Shown one piece after another: positions 17,628-26,595 of a DNA stretch of 64,000 bases. Both the position numbers and the translations under genes were made by a program. The notes under the pieces were generated by a model. It was not told the origin of the DNA. It searched no databases and was given only the letters and a program-made list of their open reading frames with translations. The DNA is from Flavobacteriales bacterium (GTDB lineage: Bacteria; Bacteroidota; Bacteroidia; Flavobacteriales_F; PHOS-HE28), in the NCBI GenBank assembly GCA_016704485.1, contig JADJAA010000002.1, positions 868,001 to 932,000 of the forward strand. Direction: 5' to 3'. Position 1 is the stretch's first letter. The number at the start of each line of letters is the position of its first letter.

Positions 17628-17835
17628 TCGGATTGCCGTACTTCGTATGTCGTGTCCAAACGGAAGCAGGCTCTGCTGAAGAGCAACCTAACAGGGATAG
17701 GCATGATGGCAACGGCCAACAACATGGATCAAGGGTGGGCCTCATCCTTGGTTCATGGCTGGAGTCCTAATGCCTGAAAAAAACTTTACGTTATGCTTGT
17801 TTTTAACATAGAATAAGTAAACCGTAACCCACGCG

Positions 17836-17954
17836 CCAAGCCACCGCCGGGTCTGTCCGGGTTTTGGCGGACGACCTTGCGTCGTTAAACGTTAAACCAT
17901 CGCAGGGTGAATCGCGACCAAGCCTCCGCCGGGTCTGCCAACGGCGACCCTGCG
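17836..17954. repeat. GC-rich direct repeat pair with an inverted repeat
   Basis: A 20-bp unit (CCAAGCCaCCGCCGGGTCTG) at 17836-17855 recurs at 17918-17937 with one mismatch. The second copy lies in the loop of an inverted repeat, CGCAGGGT (17901-17908) with ACCCTGCG (17947-17954). The stretch sits between the IS110 end and the ORF6N gene remnant. It could be a REP-like intergenic element or a regulatory leader. Confidence 0.5.
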
Positions 17955-18127
17955 GGACTGAAAGGAAAGAACAGTGATCAGGACAACTGTTGAACTGATG
18001 TTGGACCGCAATCTTGCAGAACTTTACGATGTACCGACCAAGGCGCTCAAGCAGGCCGTTCGGCGTAACCTTGACCGCTTTCCGGACGACTTCATGTTCG
18101 AGATGAACAAAGAAGAGTTCGAACATG

Positions 18128-18155
18128 GGGCTGTCTCAAAAGAGGCAGCCCTTTT
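18128..18155 (+). terminator. Hairpin terminator built into the left end of the IS1182-like element
   Basis: GGGCTGTCTC and GAGGCAGCCC form a 10-bp stem with one G-U pair around an AAAA loop, followed at once by TTTT. It would stop transcripts entering the element from the interrupted ORF6N gene. Confidence 0.6.
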
Positions 18156-18220
18156 CATTTTGTTGAAAAGCCGTTGGAAGTTGATCTTGACAACTCGTTT
18201 TGGGTGATCGACCTTCGGGC

Positions 18221-19855
18221 ATGGCTTCACAAAGAAAAGTCGTGTTCAAGGACTACGACCCGAGTCAAGCGATGCTCTTGCCACCATCGTTGGAAGAACT
18301 CATCTCAAAGACACATGCCGTACGTGTAGTTGGTTCGGTTATCGACCAGATCGACATCGGTTCGCTGGCCGACACGTACAAGGGTGGCGGCACCTCTAGT
18401 TACCACCCGCGTATGTTGCTCAAGGTATTGGTCTATGCTTACCTGAACAACATCTACTCCTCGCGTAAGATCGAGGCAGCGATCCAGGAGAACATCCATT
18501 TCATGTGGCTTGCCGGGATGAAGCGTCCGGATCACCACACGGTCAATCGGTTCCGTGCCCAGCGGCTCAAGAACCACATCAAAGAAGTGTTCAGCCAAGT
18601 GGTTCTGTTGTTGATGGAAGCGGGTCATGTGGATCTCAAAGCAGTGTACACCGATGGCACCAAGATCGAGGCCAATGCCAATAAGTACACCTTCGTTTGG
18701 GCCAAGAGCATTGCCACCAACAAGAAGAAAATGAAAGCCCAGTTGGAGGAGCTCTGGAACTACACCCAAGGAGTAGCCGCTGAAGAACTACAGGGCGATG
18801 ACCCCGGTGAGATGGAAGAACTCGACCCGAAGAAAGTGGCCCAGACCATTGATGCGATCAACGCCGCGCTCAAGGACAAGAAGATCGATCCGAAGACCAA
18901 GCAAAAGCTCTCTTACGCCAAGAGGAACTGGCCGGACAACGTGCGCAAGTACAAGATGCAAGAGTCCATCTTGGGCGAGCGCGGTAGCTACTCGAAGACC
19001 GATCGCGGAGCCACCTTCATGCGCATGAAGGACGACCACATGGGCAACGGACAACTCAAGGCCGGCTACAACGTGCAATGGAGCACCCAGAACCAGTTCA
19101 TCATACACTACAGCCTACATCAGGACACCACCGACACCAAGACACTGATCCCCCACTACAAGGAACTACAAGCCCAGTTGGGCAAACTGCCCCAAGCGGC
19201 TGTGGTCCGCCGCATGGCGGAGCTATGGCTCGGAGCAGAATTACGAATACTTGGAAGGCGAGGGCGTGGAGGCTTTTGTGAAGTACAACTACTTCCACCG
19301 TGAACAACAAAAGAGCTACTGGGAAAAACACCCTTTGTACAAAACAGACTCCACTACAACGCTGCAAGGAACGAGTATACCTGCCCCATAGGCCAGCCCA
19401 TGCGGCATATCGGTGACCAGCGCTCAACAACAAAGGCCGGGTATGTGCAAACCGTATCGCGCTACCAAGCAAGCAACTGCGCCACATGCCCCATGAATGG
19501 TGTTTGCCACAAGGCCAAGGGTAACCGGATCATCGAAGTGAACCATCGGCTTAACGAACTTAAAGCCCAAGCCCGAGAAAAGCTCACCAGCGAAGAAGGT
19601 CTAATGCACCGAAGCGCTAGACCGGTGGAAGTGGAATCGGCCTTCGGTAACCTCAAGCAGAACAAAGGCTTCACCCGGTTCATGCTAAGGGGACTCGACA
19701 AAGTCGCCTTGGAAACCGGACTACTTGCAACTGCGATCAACCTGAAGAAGTTGGTCAGGATCCTTCAAAAAAGGGCTGAGGAACGTCTAAAAAGTGCCTT
19801 GGGTTCGGTCCTGTCCTTTACACGGGCAAGGCCGCAAATAATCCCGATCTGGTAG
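18221..19855 (+). pseudogene. IS1182-family transposase, frameshifted
   Basis: The frame starts at MASQRKVVFKDYDPSQAM and continues with 'LLPPSLEELISKTHAVRVV', 'YHPRMLLKVLVYAYLNNIYS' and 'VDLKAVYTDGTKIEANANKY', the normal N-terminal and DDE-containing regions. Around 19205-19230 the frame changes by +1 at what should be the VADAGYGS motif. Near 19324-19328 it changes by -1 at an A5 run. The last part (to 19855) encodes 'NEYTCPIGQPMRHIG', the Cys-rich 'SNCATCPMNGVCHKAKGN' and 'VESAFGNLKQNKGFTRFMLR', the conserved C-terminal end. All parts are present but in three frames, so no full-length enzyme can be made as written. Confidence 0.85.
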
Positions 19856-20311
19856 GTCTCTGAATCAGCACCACATCCAATCCCCATCAAAACAAGAAGG
19901 GGCCATCCCTTTCGAGACAGCCCCATTCCAAGGACACTATGGGTCTGCGCTATGCTCCGTTCTGCTTCAATGAGCACGGTGTGTTGATGCTATCCAGCGT
20001 ATTGAAAAGTCCAGCTGCGATTGCAGTTAACATCCAAGTGATACGGGTATTTACAAAGATGCGTGAGCTACTTGCGAATAACAAGGATCTGTTACTGATC
20101 TTGGAAAAAATACGCGGAAAAGTCTCCCATAACAGTCGGGACATCAAAGCGATCTTTGGTCAACTCCGTCGGATGCGTGAAGAAGAAGAGAACCGTCGGT
20201 TGCTGGCGGAGATCACTGAGGAAAAGAAAGGGAAACACAAACCTATCGTAGGGTTCAAGAGCACTAATTCAAACAAATAGCTCATTTTTCCGGTGTATGG
20301 ACGCCACCCAC

Positions 20312-20347
20312 AAAAAAAGGCCCGGTCGAAATCCGACCAGGCCTTTT
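20312..20347. terminator. Bidirectional intrinsic terminator
   Basis: An A-rich arm plus GGCC and GGTCG pairs with CGACC, GGCC and a T-rich arm around a short loop. It lies between the convergent ORF6N remnant and the Omp28-like gene, so it can serve both strands. Confidence 0.75.
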
Positions 20348-20365
20348 AACGTAAGAAGTAGTTCC

Positions 20366-22132
20366 TTAGTGAGCCACCGTGATCTTGGTGTTCACCACTT
20401 GATCATTGAAGGTGATGCGTACCATGTAGGCACCATTACTCAATGAAGAAAGGTCCAAAGTCTTGATGTGTGCACCAGAAGCTAGTGATCCGAAGTTCTG
20501 TGTGTAAACTGCTTGGCCAGTAAGCGCCAACACTTCAACAAAAGCTTTCGCATTCTCATTCAGATCGAAGGAAATGGTAGCCATATCTGCAACAGGGTTC
20601 GGGAACAAAGTGAGTGAGTTCGCAACAGCGATCTCATCGATACCCACATATTGAACTCCGTTGTAAACGTCAATAACTTCCGTGTAGGATCCAGACCCGC
20701 CGATGATCTGCGTATTGGCGTTGTCGTAAACCCTGAAGTATCCTCCGGTCAAGAGCCCATCGCCGTAAAAGTCGGTGATATGGTAAGTGTAGCAATCCGA
20801 AGCATCAATTGGTACAACGATCTCGTACAATGTGTTGTTACCGTATGCATTCGGGTGAGCTGCAGGAGCCCCTGTACCTATACCGATATTGGTGGTTCCA
20901 ACATTCGGGTTACCACCGGACATGACCACCGTTCCACCGCTGTTGCGGACCTCCCAATACACTTCATTTCCCCAGCCATCCGTACGTACTTTCACGGTCA
21001 CCCAGTTATCAGAGGTAGGTGCCAGATCGATCGGATCGGCATCATAGCTATCATCCGAAGTGTCGTCGTCGGCAGCACCGTTCGGGTTCGAGGTGGTTGC
21101 ATTCACAATATTGGAAGTTACTGCTTCGAAATTCATACTTGGTAGCGTAACATATTCCCGCTCCAACGGTGACAATGAGCCCGTCCAATTGTAGACCGCA
21201 GGGGTTCCGCCATTCACACTGTAGTTGATCGCAACCGAGGTCAAACTATCATTACCGGTATTCTTCAACTTAACGATAGGTGCAATGTCATTGGGTCCTG
21301 CACATACCCTTGCAGGAAGACTGTACATCCAATTGATGGAAGCTGTATTCGTGTTCGGCAGGGTGATATGCAAGTGATCCACAACAGCAGCTTGAAGAAT
21401 GAATTTATCGTCATCGTCCTGCACCAACGCAACTACTTCCAGGTCCGGGTAGTGGTAGATATTCAATGTGCTCAGGTCGAATGTTTCATTGATCGTGTAG
21501 CTATCGCCTGGGTTCCAGCTATTGCTCAATGAGATCCCAGCAGGACCATTCACGAACTTCTTGAACACGTGAGCGAATTCGGTTTCTGTATTGGAGCCTG
21601 GGAAAGCCAGTTCGAATTCCAGCACTTCCTTTTCTGTAATGATCAAACGCAATTTCAGGTCGCCGGTTACAGCTTGCGTAGCGTAAAGTGAACCAGTGAT
21701 GGTGAGCATAGTGCCCGTGATGGAAGCATTCAATGTAATGTCAATTTCCGATGACTCTGCATACCTGGTGTTGATGCGTGCTTGCGTAACATAGGAGGTG
21801 GACTGCGCACCGGATGAACCATTCACTATAACTCCTGGCGCACTGTTCACATCGGGGTAGTAGGTATTGATGCGTGATTGCACTTCGGGAATGTTGTCAT
21901 TATACATCGCATCTACTCCAGGCCACCAGACCTGATAGGCCACGAGTAGGCTTTTAGTGGAGTTTGCATTCAGAAGTGAATGCAATGCAGGATTAAGTGC
22001 TGCACAAGGTGGGCAGGAAGCCTGGGTCGCTTCTTCCACCACGAATATGCGCGGCGATTGAGATTGGGCAAACACCGATACGGACAAGCCGATCAGCGCT
22101 GCAGAAAAACCGAACTTCGTAATGTTATTCAT
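20366..22132 (-). CDS. Omp28-like secreted protein with T9SS sorting domain
   Basis: The product has 588 residues. A signal peptide (FGFSAALIGLSVSVFAQS) is followed by a thioredoxin-fold Omp28-like domain with 'FVVEEATQASCPPCAAL', containing a CxxC pair. The middle has Ig-like beta regions, including 'VRNSGGTVVMSGGNP' and 'CYTYHITDFYGDGL', the latter typical of a lectin-like repeat in Bacteroidota secreted proteins. The C-terminus (LTLFPNPVADMATISFDL to the end) is a type A T9SS sorting domain, so it should cross the outer membrane by T9SS and be anchored or released. Function is unknown. It has its own terminator downstream. Confidence 0.88.
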   Translation of the reverse strand: MNNITKFGFSAALIGLSVSVFAQSQSPRIFVVEEATQASCPPCAALNPALHSLLNANSTKSLLVAYQVWWPGVDAMYNDNIPEVQSRINTYYPDVNSAPGVIVNGSSGAQSTSYVTQARINTRYAESSEIDITLNASITGTMLTITGSLYATQAVTGDLKLRLIITEKEVLEFELAFPGSNTETEFAHVFKKFVNGPAGISLSNSWNPGDSYTINETFDLSTLNIYHYPDLEVVALVQDDDDKFILQAAVVDHLHITLPNTNTASINWMYSLPARVCAGPNDIAPIVKLKNTGNDSLTSVAINYSVNGGTPAVYNWTGSLSPLEREYVTLPSMNFEAVTSNIVNATTSNPNGAADDDTSDDSYDADPIDLAPTSDNWVTVKVRTDGWGNEVYWEVRNSGGTVVMSGGNPNVGTTNIGIGTGAPAAHPNAYGNNTLYEIVVPIDASDCYTYHITDFYGDGLLTGGYFRVYDNANTQIIGGSGSYTEVIDVYNGVQYVGIDEIAVANSLTLFPNPVADMATISFDLNENAKAFVEVLALTGQAVYTQNFGSLASGAHIKTLDLSSLSNGAYMVRITFNDQVVNTKITVAH

Positions 22133-22346
22133 GATCAGGGATCTGGTTTTTGGGAATTACTGGGAATGATCTTGTTACGCCTCATTTCTGGCAGAGGCGC
22201 AAGGTAGATCACTCCTTAACTCCAATGACCTGGAACACATTCTACAATGAAGTTCATATTGGAATCTTATTTTACTCGTAGGATCGCTATACCCAAACAG
22301 ATCAACCTAAACTGGTCGATCGTAATATGTAGGAACCTGATCGATC

Positions 22347-23330
22347 CTAGATGCTGCGCCCCAAATGAAAAAGCGCATCACCTTGGTTCACCACGGGAGA
22401 AGTGTTCACGCATATGATCTGACCGTTGAAGGGTGCCCGTATTTTATTCAATGATTTACCATAGGGATCGTTGATATAGGCCAATACGTCCCCTTTCTTC
22501 ACTTCCGCACCATTGGTTACGATGATATCCAGAAGCCCGGAGTCGTTGGCCCGGATCCATTTTGAGCTGGTCAACTCCTGCGCACCACGTGCGGTCCTGG
22601 GTATTTGGTCCCACATGTTCAAACCCATCAGCACTCTGCTGATGCCACGAACCCCTTCCTCTCTGGTCAGGTCATCGAATTGTTTGGATGCCCCGCCTTC
22701 GAACAGCAAATAGGGTTTGTCCTTGTTCGCCAAATGGCTCCGCAACGTACCCGCGATCTGCTTTGCTCGCAGGATCACAGGTGGATCGAACAAGCGTGCA
22801 AGGTCCAACGCATGTTTGTCGCCTTGTGTATAGCGCACTTGGGGGTAGTTCATTCGGTGGGCACCACCGGCATGCAGGTCGATCACAACATCTGCTGCGG
22901 GCATCACGTCTTTTACGAGCGTATGCGCCAACCTTGCGGCCAACGAGCCCTGTGCACTACCTGGAAAGCAGCGGTTCAGATCACGGCCATCAGGCATTTC
23001 GCGTTGCATGGCCAAGAAGCCGAATACATTCAATACCGGGATCGCGATCAACGTACCACGGTCCAATGGCCTCCGTTGCAAAGCCACGAGCATGCGCCGA
23101 GCGATCTCTATGCCGGTTACTTCATCCCCATGCAATGCCGCCATGATCAGGATCGTAGGCCCCTCTTCCTTTGCACGGTGAACTACAACGGGGATATCGA
23201 CCTGCGTGCGGGTATACAACTTGGCCACTTGCATGTCCAACGTAACATGTTCGCCTGGCTTGATACTCTCACCGAGTACTTGTACAAGTTTACAGGCTGT
23301 TGGGCCGGAGGTCTTTTTTGAGCGTGGCAT
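22347..23330 (-). CDS. Succinylglutamate desuccinylase/aspartoacylase family protein (M14 zinc amidohydrolase)
   Basis: 'LIMAALHGDEVTGIEIARRM' holds the HxxE zinc pair and 'DVVIDLHAGGAHR' the third zinc ligand. 'RDLNRCFPG' is the family's substrate-binding motif. The C-terminal part (about 240-327) is a barrel-sandwich 'lipoyl-like' domain with 'LDIIVTNGAEVKKGDVLAYI'. In Bacteroidota this subgroup is often next to rimK; rimK is not seen here. The start MPRSKKTSG was chosen (327 residues). An ATG 33 bp upstream is also open, but a promoter-like TAGTTTG falls between the two. Confidence 0.85.
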   Translation of the reverse strand: MPRSKKTSGPTACKLVQVLGESIKPGEHVTLDMQVAKLYTRTQVDIPVVVHRAKEEGPTILIMAALHGDEVTGIEIARRMLVALQRRPLDRGTLIAIPVLNVFGFLAMQREMPDGRDLNRCFPGSAQGSLAARLAHTLVKDVMPAADVVIDLHAGGAHRMNYPQVRYTQGDKHALDLARLFDPPVILRAKQIAGTLRSHLANKDKPYLLFEGGASKQFDDLTREEGVRGISRVLMGLNMWDQIPRTARGAQELTSSKWIRANDSGLLDIIVTNGAEVKKGDVLAYINDPYGKSLNKIRAPFNGQIICVNTSPVVNQGDALFHLGRSI

Positions 23331-23549
23331 AAGGGCAGCCAAACTATCCCTTGATCGGGTCAATGATCAACCGCATGAATGATCTTTATCCACTGCACTG
23401 TACTGATCTCCGGGCAATTCAAACGCATCCAACTATGATCATACTGTTGTGAAAGTGTCTTCACGCTGCAATTCAGTAACAAAGACACAATTGGACAACG
23501 GACAGGAACATATAAGTGCTGAAGGCCAAATGACGCCGACCCCCATGAA

Positions 23550-24587
23550 TTAATTCAGCTCCAGTACCACTGGCAGGTGATCGCTGTACCCGCCTTTGTA
23601 TCTATCGCCAGCGTAAGTTCTATCCGGGCTTTTCCCGTTACGCGGATGTTCGAATAAGAGGCGATCATCCCACAAGGCCTTGGCGCCTTTCACTTTGGGT
23701 AGAAAAGCCCGGCTTACGATCATCTGATCCAAATAGGACCATTTGCCTTGGTAATTGTAGGACCCATGACCCTTAGGCGTATCAATGCACATCAAGTCGA
23801 ATAGATCAGCCGTGGCGCTAAGATCGCAAACTGCACCGAGGCCTTCTTTCACGCTCCGGTCAGAAGGGCTATCATTGAGGTCGCCCATGATCATGATCTG
23901 TGCATTCGCATCCTTGGTAAGAATATCATCTACTTTTTGCCGAACCGCGTTCGCAGCTGCCATGCGTTTCGGTTCGCTGTTCTCCTGCCCTCCATGCCGA
24001 CTTGGCCAGTGGCTCACCAACACATGGAGTATCTCCCCTTTCGCTAAGCCCAATTCAACGTACAGAACGTCGCGGGTCCTATCGCCATGGATCGTAACAC
24101 TCAACGCCTCCTCGCTCAGCACTTGCGTATATCCATCCCTTACAAGCAGGGCCACATCGATCCCGCGTTCATCCGGCGAATCGTGATGGACGATCGAATA
24201 TCCCTTTAGCGGCAGTGTCCGCGCAAGGTCCTCGACCACTTGCCTGTTCTCTACCTCCTCCAAGCTGATCAGTATGGGCAATTCGCTTCCGGTCCAGGAG
24301 ATCGCCTCTGCTAGATGCTCCAGCTTGGTCTTGTACCGCTCGTTGGTCCAATTCAATTTACCCTCTGGCGTAAAGTCCTGATCGTTGATCGATCGATCAG
24401 CCTTGGTATCGAAGAGATTTTCCACGTTATAGCTAAAGATCCGCTGGCCTGCGATCGATACTAGTTCAACCTCATTCCCTCCATCAGGAACAGGTGACAC
24501 TTCGGAAACCTTGCTGCCATTGGCCGGAACCCCGCAGCCGATCATTATGAGCAGGGCCATTGAACAAATTTGGATCGTATTATTCAT
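23550..24587 (-). CDS. Endonuclease/exonuclease/phosphatase family lipoprotein
   Basis: The product has 345 residues. The N-terminus has a hydrophobic stretch ending in a lipobox (LLIMIGCG), so it is probably a lipoprotein. The EEP fold is shown by 'IFSYNVENLFDTKADRSIN', 'LISLEEVENRQVVEDLA', 'IMIMGDLNDSPSD' and 'GGYSDHLPVVLEL', giving the catalytic Asn, Glu, Asp-Asn and the Ser-Asp-His triad of metal-dependent nucleases and phosphatases. The start lies 2 bp after the stop of the HerA-like gene, so the two are probably transcribed together. The exact substrate (DNA, phospholipid or nucleotide) is unknown. Confidence 0.87.
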   Translation of the reverse strand: MNNTIQICSMALLIMIGCGVPANGSKVSEVSPVPDGGNEVELVSIAGQRIFSYNVENLFDTKADRSINDQDFTPEGKLNWTNERYKTKLEHLAEAISWTGSELPILISLEEVENRQVVEDLARTLPLKGYSIVHHDSPDERGIDVALLVRDGYTQVLSEEALSVTIHGDRTRDVLYVELGLAKGEILHVLVSHWPSRHGGQENSEPKRMAAANAVRQKVDDILTKDANAQIMIMGDLNDSPSDRSVKEGLGAVCDLSATADLFDLMCIDTPKGHGSYNYQGKWSYLDQMIVSRAFLPKVKGAKALWDDRLLFEHPRNGKSPDRTYAGDRYKGGYSDHLPVVLELN

Positions 24588-24589
24588 GA

Positions 24590-26134
24590 TCACCGACGTT
24601 TTGGTTTAACACCGAGCCACCCAAGCAACCCACGCATCAACACTGAGGACGCAGTTCTACCGATCTGGCGCACCATTGTGTTCTTGCTGAGCTTCTCCAG
24701 TGTGCTGGGCTCTTCTTTTTCTTCCTTCCTTTTTCGTTCATCGAGCGGAGTCGAGATGTTCTCCTCTGCCTCAACTTCCACATGGTCCTTTAACCGTTTC
24801 TCCAGGATCTCGAACGCGCTTTCACGATCGATCTCTTCGTTGTATTTCTTCACAAGCGTACTACTTGCAACCAACCTATTGATCTCCAATTCGCTTAAGA
24901 CATCCATTCGCGACAATGGCGCACGTAGCAAAGTATGCGCGAGTGGCGTAGGGTTTCCCTTTTCGCTCAATGCCGTCACCAAGGCTTCTCCGATACCAAG
25001 TGATGTAATGAGTTCTTCGGTATCATAGAATTCAGTGATCGGATAATTCTGCGCAGTTTTCTTGATCGTGGTGCGGTCCTTGGCCGTAAAGGCGCGTAGC
25101 GAGTGTTGCACCTTCAATCCCAATTGACCTAGGACGCTTTCCGGAACATCGCTCGGATCCTGTGTGCAGAAATAGATGCCCACACCTTTTGATCGGATCA
25201 GTTTTATGATGGTCTCGATCTGCTCCAATAGCGCTTTGGTCGCTGTGTCGAAGATCAAATGCGCTTCATCGATGAAGATCACCAGTTTCGGCTTTTCTGG
25301 ATCGCCGACCTCCGGGAATTTTGCGTAGATCTCTGCTAGCAGAGAAAGCATGAACGTACTGAAAAGGCGCGGTTTTCCTTGAATATCAACTAATCGCACG
25401 ATGTGTACTATACCTTTACCATTCTTTGTCATTAGCAGGTCTTCCGCATCGAAACTACGCTCGCCGAAAAACACCTCGGCGCCTTGTTGTTCGATCTCGA
25501 TCAGCTTACGCATGATCACATTCACCGATGCAGAAGAAACCTGTCCGTATTCTTTTTCGATCTGGTCCTTGCCTTCGCCGGTAACGAATTGGAGCATTCG
25601 GCGCAGATCCTTGATATCGAGCAAGGGCAAGGCATTATCATCGCAATACTTGAAGATCAGTGAAAGGATACTGCCTTGCGTATCGTTCAATTCCAGAATG
25701 CGCCCAAGCAGGACAGGGCCAAATTCGCTCACCGTAGCACGCAATCGCGCACCTGGTTCGTTACTAAGTGTCAGTAATTCCACTGGCATGGCCTGCGGTT
25801 CATAGGCAAATCCCAATTTGGCATGGCGTTCATCGATCTTTGGGTGAGGATTCCCAGGGGCTGCTATCCCGCTCAGATCGCCTTTAACATCCATAAGCAA
25901 TACAGGAACACCTTTCAGCGAAAGTTGCTCACTGATCACTTGCAATGTTTTGGTCTTTCCGCTGCCTGTAGAACCGCAGATCAGTCCATGCCGGTTCATC
26001 GTGCGAAGCGGCACGCGTACGTATGCGTTCGACGGTACTTCGCCGTTCAAAAGCGCCCCTCCCAATAAAATGCTATCGCCCTTGAACGTATTCCCTTCAT
26101 TGATCGTCTGAGCGAATTTGGCTGTGTCTCTCAT
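24590..26134 (-). CDS. HerA-like/DUF853 P-loop ATPase (YjgR-type)
   Basis: This 514-residue P-loop protein has Walker A 'GSTGSGKT' at 54-61 after 'MNRHGLICGS', Walker B 'KLVIFIDEAHLIFDT', and a sensor-like region 'GVGIYFCTQDPSDVPESVLG'. These match the DUF853 (YjgR) branch of the HerA-FtsK superfamily. The role is unsettled; members have been proposed to be DNA-pumping or DNA-repair ATPases. The C-terminal part contains an acidic, coiled segment (EEIDRESAFEILEKRLKDH). The start at MRDTAKFAQTINEG fits the family better than the one 66 bp upstream, which would overlap the DoxX promoter region. Confidence 0.87.
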   Translation of the reverse strand: MRDTAKFAQTINEGNTFKGDSILLGGALLNGEVPSNAYVRVPLRTMNRHGLICGSTGSGKTKTLQVISEQLSLKGVPVLLMDVKGDLSGIAAPGNPHPKIDERHAKLGFAYEPQAMPVELLTLSNEPGARLRATVSEFGPVLLGRILELNDTQGSILSLIFKYCDDNALPLLDIKDLRRMLQFVTGEGKDQIEKEYGQVSSASVNVIMRKLIEIEQQGAEVFFGERSFDAEDLLMTKNGKGIVHIVRLVDIQGKPRLFSTFMLSLLAEIYAKFPEVGDPEKPKLVIFIDEAHLIFDTATKALLEQIETIIKLIRSKGVGIYFCTQDPSDVPESVLGQLGLKVQHSLRAFTAKDRTTIKKTAQNYPITEFYDTEELITSLGIGEALVTALSEKGNPTPLAHTLLRAPLSRMDVLSELEINRLVASSTLVKKYNEEIDRESAFEILEKRLKDHVEVEAEENISTPLDERKRKEEKEEPSTLEKLSKNTMVRQIGRTASSVLMRGLLGWLGVKPKRR

Positions 26135-26196
26135 GGTTGCGTTGCCCCAAAGGAACAACAGCGGACGGAAAGAGGAACCGTAAGAACGATCACGGA

Positions 26197-26595
26197 TCAA
26201 CCGAATCTGATCCGATCCACGGAATACCGACCGCTACCTGCAAAGAGCAATGCCACGAATGATGCGAGGTAAACGAACGCTAATTCGGATTCTTTGAATG
26301 GAGCATCGGCTTTCACCATGAAAACGATCACGGCCATCGCAATGATCAATGGAATAGTGGCAATGCGCGTCCATAATCCGAGAACGACCAATGCACCGCA
26401 AAGCACTTCCGCCAAAAGGATCAGGATCAATGACACGGTGGAACCCAGACCAAAAGGATCCGCAAAATTTTCGGCCACTTGGGAGAATGCCATCAGCTTG
26501 GGCCAACCGTGGAGCCAGAAAATAGTACCTCCTGTGGATAAACGCAGAAAAAGCATTCCCAGGTCTTCGTTGATGGATTCACTATTGAGCAACAT
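26197..26595 (-). CDS. DoxX family membrane protein
   Basis: The product has 132 residues and four hydrophobic helices. 'LFLRLSTGGTIFWLHGWPKL' and 'FGLGSTVSLILILLAEVLCG' followed by 'ALVVLGLWTRIATIPL' are characteristic of DoxX/DoxD-like proteins, which are four-helix inner-membrane proteins of mostly unclear role, some linked to oxidative stress. It is the first gene of a minus-strand run (DoxX, HerA-like, EEP lipoprotein) and is divergent from the TPR gene with about 116 bp between. Confidence 0.9.
   Translation of the reverse strand: MLLNSESINEDLGMLFLRLSTGGTIFWLHGWPKLMAFSQVAENFADPFGLGSTVSLILILLAEVLCGALVVLGLWTRIATIPLIIAMAVIVFMVKADAPFKESELAFVYLASFVALLFAGSGRYSVDRIRFG

Larger units (their letters stand above)
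16370..17775 (+). mobile_element. IS110-family insertion sequence (proposed limits)
   Basis: The element has an intact DEDD transposase, a 250-bp structured leader and about 150 bp after the transposase. No terminal inverted repeats are visible, as expected for IS110. The limits are inferred: a CT dinucleotide at 16370-16371 and another at 17774-17775 could be the duplicated core. Sequences next to them (CTCTAG on the left, AATGC on the right) match segments in the second loop of the leader RNA. The total of about 1.4 kb fits the family. The exact ends need a second copy or an empty site. Confidence 0.6.
18127..19924 (+). mobile_element. IS1182-like insertion sequence, 1798 bp, defective
   Basis: Terminal inverted repeats are visible: both ends begin GGGGCTGTCTC reading inward and match at about 20 of 25 positions. 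The flanks share AT (18125-18126 and 19925-19926), a possible 2-bp target duplication. The interior holds one transposase frame with disruptions. The insertion splits an ORF6N gene, which fixes both boundaries well. Confidence 0.85.
17974..20280 (+). pseudogene. ORF6N-domain protein gene interrupted by an IS1182-like element
   Basis: The 5' part (17974-18126) encodes 'LMLDRNLAELYDVPTKALKQ' and 'NLDRFPDDFMFEMNKEEFE', the N-terminal core of the ORF6N DNA-binding domain. The 3' part (19925-20280) encodes 'LRYAPFCFNEHGVLMLSSVL' and 'IRVFTKMRELLANNKDL', its C-terminal half. Removing the element plus one copy of a 2-bp repeat (AT) takes out exactly 1800 bp and restores the frame as EEFEHSKDTMGLRYAPF. 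Such proteins are typically phage- or island-associated regulators. The N-terminus is short and begins with GTG; the true start is uncertain. Confidence 0.85.
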
